From positions 61,749,858-61,813,857 of the forward strand of contig CP154954.1 in NCBI GenBank assembly GCA_039621445.1: DNA of 64,000 bases, given 5' to 3'. Below are positions 56,848-64,000 of the stretch, one piece after another. A model generated the notes under the pieces. The model did not search any database, was not told the origin of the DNA, and saw only the letters and a list, made by a program, of their open reading frames with translations. Each line of letters begins with the position of its first letter. The first letter of the stretch is position 1. The translations under genes were made by a program, and so were the position numbers. This DNA is from Euglena gracilis. Taxonomy: Eukaryota > Euglenida > Euglenophyceae > Euglenales.

Positions 56848-57250
56848 AAAATAAACCCCCAAATATAAAGCCCCCCCTCCCCGAATATAAAGCCCCCCTG
56901 GGGGGGGTTTGGTTTCGCCGCCCAAATATAAATCCCCCCCTTATGGTGAGGCAGACGCTGGTGTCATTCAGGAAAAAGTACAAAAATTTTGGGTGGATAC
57001 AACATTTTTTTCACCAGAAATGGTCCATTTTGGATCAGAATTGCACATTTGTGCGAAAAATAGCAGAAACACAACGAAAATTTGCCATAATTTTTGGTAT
57101 TTGGGCACAAAAAAAAGGCCGCGGAAGGTCATAAATGCCACCCGAAAAAGTTTGATTTCCCCCCCCCCAAATATAAAGCCCCCCCTGAGGGTCTTGAAAT
57201 ACCGTCCAAATATAAAGCCGGGGGGGCTTTATATTTGGGGGGGGGTTAAT
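56848..57250. mobile_element. Element with 'CCCCCAAATATAAAGCCCC' inverted ends
   Basis: Left ataaacccccaaatataaag; right ggctttatatttgggggggg. An internal repeat of the end occurs at 56880-56900 and 57160-57185. Same architecture as 42515-42865. Confidence 0.6.
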
Positions 57251-57558
57251 AATACTGCCTGCTCAGAGGCAGGATAATTTGGGCTGAAGAACAGCTGCTG
57301 GCTGACCCCCCCCTCCAAGGGTCCCAGGATGGAACTTTTCGCACCCTCGAAAACGGCAAGTTTGTTGCCGTTTGGCCGCCCTTCGGAATGCTGGGAAACA
57401 ATCAAAACCCGTCGACGGGGGAGGTCTGGGGCCGGAAGAAGGCCACTGGCTGGGAAGACACTGCTGGCACCATGGGCCCCCCTCATCGCCGGGGGGGGGG
57501 GGGCAAAGAATTCGGGGGCGGAAGCACACCGGGGTGTCGTCCCCGGCCCCCGGCCAGC
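57251..57558. other. Spacer upstream (+) of the 57.6 kb exon
   Basis: No clear gene. It is the downstream side of the minus-strand exon at 57559-57631 and may include the rest of that exon or an intron. Confidence 0.3.
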
Positions 57559-57631
57559 CGGAGGGGGCGGTGGCCTCGAAGTACTGGGGCAGGCAGTCCC
57601 CGAACGTCTCGAGGGTCGGGCTGGCGGTGAC
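57559..57631 (-). CDS. Exon of an unknown gene, paralogous to 38.87-38.93 kb
   Basis: The minus-strand exon starts at 57631 after a tctccacccag acceptor and reads VTASPTLETFGDCLPQYFEATAP. It is 17 of 23 identical to the 38.9 kb copy by eye. With the 59.16-59.37 kb exon it probably formed one minus-strand gene. The downstream donor is not clear. Confidence 0.5.
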
Positions 57632-59156
57632 CTGGGTGGAGAGGGGGGTCGAACAGGAAGGGGGGGGCCACAACGAGCCCTCCGAAACGTGGCGAGACAA
57701 AACACAAAAAAATGGGCAGGAATGCAAGCTTGATTTCATTCGTTTGTTTGGGGGGAGAGTGGCCAGAAATGAGGGGGGGAAACAGCATAGCCAAGCAACC
57801 CATCATCCTTGTGATCCTGGGAATTTGCTGGGGGAAAAAACCATTTGTTGCCCAAAAAAAATTCGAAAGAAGGAGAAAGTGGAGGCAAAGTTTCGCCACA
57901 GGGGGGGGATGATTCTTTTTTGTAAGGGGAAAGACAAGAACACACATACATGTGGCAACACACAATGACCTCCCCCCACCGACGTCCTTGCTGACTTGCT
58001 GACGAAACGGTGACTTCAACATGTAAGTCCCCAAATGCAGTCACCCACGTTAGGAAGTTGGCAGGATCTCAGGGCCCTTGGGGGGCCCAAGTTTTGGGGC
58101 GGGTTCCATTTTGGGCGGAGAATCCAAATGTGGGGAGTCCCAGCCATACAATTTTTTACCGACCCCTGGGGGGGGGGGGTCGGCCAGTGACTAAGTGATT
58201 GACTGGTCCCAGCTGGGGACAGTTGGGATGGGGAGGTTTCATCGGGGAACAATTTCTGAGGCAAAAGGTCCAAATCATTCCTGCAACAGATTGGGATTCC
58301 TGTGGAGTTTTCCTCATTCTGTGCTGCCTGCATGGCACCGGTTGCAACCTCCCAAGCCTGGGGTTGCATTGCTTCTTCCGCAGGTATGGTTTCTTTCTGC
58401 ACACAGGCTGTATCACTCTCTCATTACTTCATTGGGAAAACGGGCCACCTTTGTCAGCAGCACCGCCAATGCCGGCGTACGGTCCCCAGCAAGCTTCAAC
58501 GGTGCCACAAAGCCACGGGTTTTCTCAAAAACTGAAGGGTCTCGTGGGCCGGCTGGAAAAAGGTGCTGGCTGGACCCCTCACCCAGGGGGGGGGGGGGTC
58601 CGGCCAGCTGGCATCTGGTGCCCTAAGAGCAAAAACCAGCCAGGGTGGTTTTTTTTCAGCGAGAATTTGAGGGGAAACCCCTAAAAAAAAAACAACCAAA
58701 AATGCCATTTTGGCCATTTTTGATCCTTTCTCAAAATTTTCAGCACTTTGCGCTGAAAATTCTTCCTGCCCGGCCCCTACCAGAGGTTTTTTTAGGACCC
58801 GAGAAGGTTCAGACCCACCCATCCACCCCCTGGGGGGAAGGGCCGGGGGGTCAGGGGGACCCACTTTTGTCCTAAAAAAAAGTCGGTGCTTCACACCGGG
58901 GGAAATGAATGAAATGAAATGGGTACCCACTTGGCCCGACCCCCCCGGGGGAGCTTGGCCTGTTCCCACACCCCCCCAGGGTCACAAACTTAAAAAATTC
59001 TGGCCCCACCTTTATTTCAGTGCCCCCCCCCCCCCAAGGGTGTGCAGTCCGGCTGGAAGCTGCTGGCTGGAGAAAAGGTGTTGGCAGGCTGGACCGCCCG
59101 ATGGGGGGTAGGGTCTCCTCCGGCTTCATAAAACCCCTGTGTGAGATGTGTGCCAC
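57632..59156. other. Probable intron or spacer with element remnants
   Basis: It lies between two minus-strand exons. It includes a MITE-like end 'acaattttttaccgacccct' at 58148, C/G walls at 58584-58600, 58830-58845 and 59020-59035, and the core ttttcagcactttgcgctga (58737-58758). A + strand segment ending ttcttccgcag|gtatgg (58370-58389) looks like a donor site but belongs to no model. Confidence 0.35.
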
Positions 59157-59370
59157 AGTCCTGAATGAGGACGAAGGCGCACGCAACCGCCATAGCGTCG
59201 CGCGCGCCGGCCGCGAGGAGGCGCGCGCCGTCGACGAGGGCGGCGGGGGCGAGGTAGTCCGGGTCCGCGGCGGCCACCAGCGTCTGCGGCTGCACCCACT
59301 GCAGCAGTTGGCTGCCGGTGGCCGCAGCCCCGCAGGCCAGGACGGGGCGAGGGACGGCAGCGGTAGGCAA
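59157..59370 (-). CDS. Intact copy of the exon split at 40.1-41.0 kb
   Basis: The minus strand reads ...[53 protein letters not shown] and meets a GTGGCAC donor at 59156. GC3-rich, continuous, no insertion. It shows what the 40 kb copy looked like before the 587-bp insertion. The start (acceptor) is near 59370-59385 but not clean. Product unrecognised. Confidence 0.5.
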
Positions 59371-59633
59371 GGGGGGACGCAACATTGACACGCAAAAACG
59401 CGATGCAAAAAAAAACACAAAAAAAACACATTTGCGTTTTTCTCCTGACAGCAACCAGGAGGTGGGGGGGGGAGGGAGTGGTCGGACCCACCAGCCACAC
59501 ATTTTCCAGGATTCCTGTTTCGGCGCTCTGTGGAAGGGGGCCCTTTGGACACCCCAAAGCAACGAGGGGGCACTTCGCGTTGGGGCATCGACATCAGGGT
59601 TTATCACCGGTTCGTGCTAGGAAGCCTAAAATC

Positions 59634-59724
59634 CGGTTCGTGATTGTTGTTCGTGATTGTTCGTGATTGTTCGTGATTGTTCATGATCGTTCGTGATTGT
59701 TCGTGATCGTTCGTGATTGTTCGT
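59634..59724. repeat. 10-bp tandem repeat TTCGTGATTG
   Basis: About nine units, with TTCATGATCG and TTCGTGATCG variants, preceded by 'aaatccggttcgtgatt'. A second array with the same leader lies at 60417-60520. Confidence 0.9.
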
Positions 59725-60094
59725 GCTTCCAAAAAAACTACCTGGTGTTCCATTTTCCTTGGCGAAACGGGTGATTCCTGGCTTCTTGTGCCTCCTTTAA
59801 TCTGAATATTCAGTTCAATGGGGAAGGCAAAAGAGGCTTGAAAGATGCACTGCAAAGCAACGAAAAATCAGCACCAACGTACGGCAGCGCCGTGTGCGGA
59901 CTTGTGCTGTGCTGTGCCAAATGCAATTCGCCAAATCAAACACGTTTTTCAACAATCTCCGGTTTATGAAGGAAGTTGTCCTTGTGGGTTGACGATGAAA
60001 TGTGTCGCTTTGCACGTGTCTTCTTGGCACAGTGCACTGAAACATGGAAACACTGAACCACATTTCCGAACCTCTCACTTCCATCACTCCACCA

Positions 60095-60248
60095 AACACC
60101 CTGCCCTACCCTGCCTTACCCTACCCTACCCTACTCTACCCTGCCCTGTCCACCCTACCCTGCCCTACCCGACCCTGTCCTACCCTACACTACCCTACCC
60201 TGCCCTAACCTACCCTGCCCTACCCTGCCCTACCCTACCCTACCCTAC
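60095..60248. repeat. Pentamer array (CCCTA/CCCTG)n
   Basis: About 30 units of CCCTA and CCCTG with a few CCCGA, CTGTC variants. It differs from the telomere-type hexamer at 15.5-16.5 kb by lacking one A, so it is a separate satellite. Confidence 0.9.
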
Positions 60249-60416
60249 CTGAAAAAGGTGACAAAGAGGGGGGGGAATCAAACAAGATAGGTGTGACCTG
60301 GGCAGCATGCTTTTGAGGAGTCATTTTGTTACCTCTCTTCCATGATCTTTTCTCTTTGGTTGATTGAACAACACCGTCATTCTCAGAAGAAGACATTTGT
60401 GCAAGGGTGACGAAAA

Positions 60417-60525
60417 AATCCGGTTCGTGATTGTTCGTGATTGTTCGTGATTGTTTGTGATTTTGCCAAAGTCCCAAATTCGTGCTGGTTCGTGATTGTT
60501 CGTGATTGTTCGTGGCACGAACCGG
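60417..60525. repeat. Second TTCGTGATTG array
   Basis: Two blocks of units (60422-60460, 60482-60520) separated by 'tttgccaaagtcccaaattc'. It ends in 'ggcacgaaccggtgaaaaac', the inverse of 'caccggttcgtgc' at 59606, so the two arrays may be ends of one repeat. Confidence 0.85.
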
Positions 60526-60558
60526 TGAAAAACCCTTGTCGACATTCATGAGCGCGTG

Positions 60559-61427
60559 CAGGCAAGGACAGTCATTCCGCTAAAACTTGTAGAAAAGAAA
60601 AGACCTAAATTTACACACACAAGCGTCAGAATGCCTCCCGAGCAGGCAAGGACAGTCATCCCCGGTTTTTGGTCTCCGGTGGGGTCCGGTGGGATCCGGT
60701 GGGATCCAGTGGGATCCGGTGGGATCCGGTGGGATCCGGTGGGGTTCCGGTGGGTTGCCTTGGGGGGGGGGGGGGGATCGGGAATTCATCAATTATAAAA
60801 TTGCAATAAAACAGCATTTTGGGTGAATTTGGTCATTTTCGGTGTTTTTGGCCCAAATCACCTGGTTTTGCCGGCAGATCTTATCAAAACTGTACCAATG
60901 GTCACCGAATCTGTGCACAAAATGGCCAAGAATGGCCAAAAGGGGGCAAAAAGTGGAAAAAAAGCAGTCAGAAGTGGCCTAAAATGGACACAAATGTGCA
61001 AAAATAGCCAGAAGCAGCCAAAAATGGTCAAAAATGCCAAAATGCAGCCCACGGTGGTCAAAAGTAGCCAAAAGTGGTCCAAAATGGCCAAAAAAAATGG
61101 CCAAAAAGGCAAAAAGCTGCTAATTTGCAGGAAACCAGACAAAAAAAAGAATGCAAGTCAACTACAGATGGGGTACTGGTGGAAATTTGTGAAAATTGCA
61201 CATTCGGACATGATTCTTCTCACGCGGACCATTAATCCAGAAGAAAAATCTGTGCATGGAAAAAAAATCTCCGGTGGGATCCGGTGGGATCCGGTGGGAC
61301 CCGGTGGGATCCGGTGGGATCCGGTGGGAACCCACTAGTCAAATGGTCAAAAAAACACCGGTGGGATCCGGTGGGATCCGGTGGGATCCGGTGGGATCCG
61401 GTGGGATCCGGTGGCTGTCCTTGCCTG
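60559..61427. mobile_element. hAT-like element (869 bp), exact duplication AGCGCGTG
   Basis: Left end CAGGCAAGGACAGTCAT; complemented right end CAGGCAAGGACAGCC. Exact 8-bp duplication agcgcgtg at 60551-60558 and 61428-61435. A second CAGGCAAGGACAG lies at 60642. The interior has three blocks of the 10-bp unit GGTGGGATCC (60675-60750, 61270-61330, 61350-61410) and a segment shared with 33.73-33.81 kb. No coding capacity. Confidence 0.9.
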
Positions 61428-61435
61428 AGCGCGTG

Positions 61436-61807
61436 CCAGTCATCCATTTCTGGCCAATGCAGAAGAGGGGTGCTGGGTCTGTGGTTGTTGGTGCGATTCC
61501 ACAGGGCTGAAGCTTGTGGGCCTAGCGCTGCCACCGTGTTTCCTCCTGATGGGGGGGGGGGGGCTGAGCAGAAAGGTCTGGTGGGGGATCAATCCCCCAC
61601 ATGGGAGGTGGGGGGAGACCACCGCCGACCACCATTGGCACTTTGCAAAGGGGCAATTTGGCCTAAAAACCAGCACCGCCGAAGAGAATGAAACGGGAGC
61701 GGGAAGGGGGTTGACCCCTCCCCATCCGCCACCCACAGGGTTGCCCACTGTCTTAGACGGCCGGGAATGCACTTTTCTTGTTGAGTCACAAAATTTAGGC
61801 AGTTTTA
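61436..61807. other. Spacer
   Basis: Contains a G run (61551-61563) and 'gggagaccaccgccgaccac'. No gene or clear repeat. Confidence 0.4.
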
Positions 61808-61812
61808 GTGAG

Positions 61813-63746
61813 AATGCGCATCCGCGCATTTTGGACGCGGAGTGCGCAGGTGCGCATTCCGCGTGGTTTGATGTCTCTTCCAGACTGGGTGTAAACATCA
61901 CAAAACTGAGCTGTTTGGATTTAACACGACCCCAGGAACCACCCCTTGTTTTCTGGTTCAACCACGTATCATGCTGTTTACAGCTGTTTCACGACGACTG
62001 TGGTACAGTGCGTGGATGGACACACTCAGCACACTCCACACGGCATGCGGAACACGGGCGATGCAGGGAAGCCTGGGCCTGGGTGTGCCACCTTGTTTTC
62101 ACCGATGCGTGCTGATGGCTTCTGGGGACAGGGCCTGGCAAACCCGGGATGAGCATGGGAGGGAACACCTTGCAGCCACAGAGACACAGCCCCCCCACGG
62201 TCAAAACAATGGGGGTGTCACTGAGTATCAGGGCCGAAGAATGCGCACCTGCGCATTTTTTTGGAAACCCAAAAGAATGCGCAGGTGCGCATTTTTTGGA
62301 ATGGACACAGGCTGTGGGAAGGGGGAATGCGCACACGCGCATTGATGTTGAAGGACGCACTGGGTATGGCCTGTTGTTTGCCTGCCTTGAATGCGAGCTG
62401 TGCACCGCTATGATGTGGTTTCGGGCTTGCAGAACGTGGGTGTGTGAGGGAGAGATGAACCAACAGAATCACCCTGGGCAACCATGTCGCGGTACCAGAC
62501 CACACCCTGAAACACCACACCTGCAGCGGCATGGAAAACCCTGGGCTCCGAGACGGCAGGTGTCAAGGCACGAATTCATGTCCTTCAGTGACAGGGGAAC
62601 TGACCCCCTGCAGCGCAAGTCACCGAACAAATCAGAATGCGCACCTGCGCATTCCACTTCGCCCGCTGCATCCAGTGCCCAGCCGAGTCACACTGCTCTA
62701 ATGAACGTGTGGAGCACGTAACAACGCACAGGCAGCCGTCCCCCACCTGGGGGAGGTGATAGGGAGGCTGCTGCCAGCGTTGTCCGACCCCACGCCCCAG
62801 AGCGTGCATGGCAGCACACAACCAATTGGCTCCCTGAACAACCTTACATTGGGCTGCAGTGCACGGTGCCAGGAGCACTGTGCCCCACAATTAGGGTCAA
62901 CGCAGGGGGTTGTGTCTGGTTCCACACACGGTGCTCACGGGGTTGGCACCTCGAGAGCGAAACATGCCTGTCACCACCTTCAGCATCATTCCCCCAAAAC
63001 GGTCTGTAAACACAGAATTAATTCAGAATCCAAATGGACTCAAAGAAGCGAACACCATTCGCCAGTCATTGCCCCAAATTTTCTCCAGGCCCTTGAGATC
63101 GTGAGACAGGCACAAGCACATCACAACAAAACTTACTGATAAACCCAGGAATTTTTTCCGTTCTGCTCTTTCTGTGAAATCCATTGTGCCGTACCAAGGG
63201 AAAACGGATGAGAAAGGGACTTCAGTGCCCGAGGAAATTCCTCGGTGACGGGCACCCTAATTCCCAAATGCAGTCAGCAGTCCTTCGTGGCATGAGTGAA
63301 AAGCCGGTGAATGCGCACATGCGCAAAAAATCGTCCTGTGCCTTTCTTTGAATGACAGCCACACCGTCGAATATTTCCACTCCCAGGTGGGTATGCCACC
63401 ACCCATGCCAACTCCCCCCGCCTGGCCTGGGTTTGAAACCACACGGTTGAAGTGCAGACCCCCCTGTGAGGATGCAATGGTGTCCGAGGACGAGGCAGCC
63501 CTGGAGCGAAACACGGCAGAGGAGGACCACCACCTGTGGCCTTGTTGGCAACAAATGTCACCCACCATATAGAACCCTTTTTTATCATGTACTCAGAGTC
63601 AACGCTCCAGCACTGCAAACTACACAACCCTTGGCCGCTGTGAAGACCAGGGAAAGCACATATGAACGCACTTTCTCCACACACCCCATCTGCAATGGCT
63701 GCAGTCAAACATGGCACATCGGGGTGAATGCGCACAGGCGCATTCC
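61813..63746. repeat. Dispersed palindrome AATGCGCACCTGCGCATT
   Basis: Sites at about 61813 (gcgcatccgcgcatt), 61842 (gtgcgcaggtgcgcattc), 62237, 62273, 62326 (acacg centre), 62635, 63309 and 63727. The core is again GCGCANNTGCGC, here with CC/GG centres, in an otherwise unrelated sequence. No ends are visible; the element probably continues beyond 64000. Confidence 0.85.
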
Positions 63747-64000
63747 CTTCTTCTGTGTCTCCCCTTGAAGCACCCTGGCAGGAGGTTGTTGTACAGGGCC
63801 ATGTTAAACAACTCAGCACACAAGGTGGAGGCACAGCCCAGGAGACGTCCTCCCTGCTCTGGCGGCATCCTCCTGTGCAATGAAACGCCTCTGAAATTGC
63901 TAGCAAAAAGACCAGCAGTGCACCATGGGGGTTGCCCTGCCACAATGCTGTGCTGGCACTGGGTTCAGGAGTGCGAGACACAGCTCCCCACAACACAGAG
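61860..64000. other. Body of a probable transposon at the window edge
   Basis: It is evenly mixed in composition and carries the AATGCGCACCTGCGCATT sites. Open frames on both strands are short and show no GC3 bias, so the coding part, if any, must lie to the right of the window. Confidence 0.4.

Larger units (their letters stand above)
59371..60550. other. Spacer with two satellites
   Basis: No gene. It holds the TTCGTGATTG arrays and the CCCTA/CCCTG array listed separately. A + strand frame 59818-60100 is open but has no coding bias. Confidence 0.4.

Overview
The window is nuclear DNA of a eukaryote, almost certainly a protist or alga that I cannot name. Evidence: spliced genes with GT-AG introns, GC-rich exons (C/G in most third codon positions) set in AT-richer introns, interstitial (CCCTAA)n telomere-type DNA, very long (GT)n tracts and minisatellites, and no operons, rRNA or tRNA genes that I can see. 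Most of the sequence is mobile or repetitive; most long open frames are artefacts of simple repeats.

The centrepiece is a 14.1 kb DNA transposon at 18861-32982. It has terminal inverted repeats beginning CTTAGGCGGCC and an exact 5-bp target duplication (TTCCA). It carries two spliced genes on the + strand: gene 1 (3 exons, about 852 aa, candidate transposase) and gene 2 (7 exons, 991 aa, with a ParB-like N-terminal motif and a long Lys/Glu/Ala-rich tail). Its introns and spacers carry about 20 copies of a palindrome with core GCGCANNTGCGC (usually GCGCAATTGCGC). None lies in an exon. A 3.0 kb relative with the same ends (23464-26467, target duplication AGCAT) is nested in the last intron of gene 1, and a second 2.4 kb relative lies at 8634-11080.

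Other regions: 1-8.6 kb holds GTAC-rich arrays, minisatellites, a hAT-like 8-bp-duplication MITE and one terminal exon. 13.9-18.6 kb holds the 3' end of an unrecognised spliced gene among seven copies of a different palindrome (GAAGCGGTTTTCCGCTTC); its last intron is occupied by a 1969-bp Mutator-like element with a 10-bp duplication. That element contains telomeric repeats, themselves interrupted by a MITE. 33-64 kb is a graveyard of short elements with C/G-homopolymer walls, many with CAGG...CCTG ends and 8-bp duplications (hAT-like), together with 10-bp-period satellites, (GT)n and (TA)n tracts, and minus-strand exon fragments of an unknown gene duplicated at 38.9-41.0 and 57.6-59.4 kb. The last 2.2 kb carries yet another dispersed palindrome (AATGCGCACCTGCGCATT) with the same half-sites as the big transposon.

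The recurring theme is that several unrelated-looking elements each fill their non-coding DNA with a private palindromic site. Gene models were built by hand from reading frame, splice phase and base composition; exact splice sites are inference.
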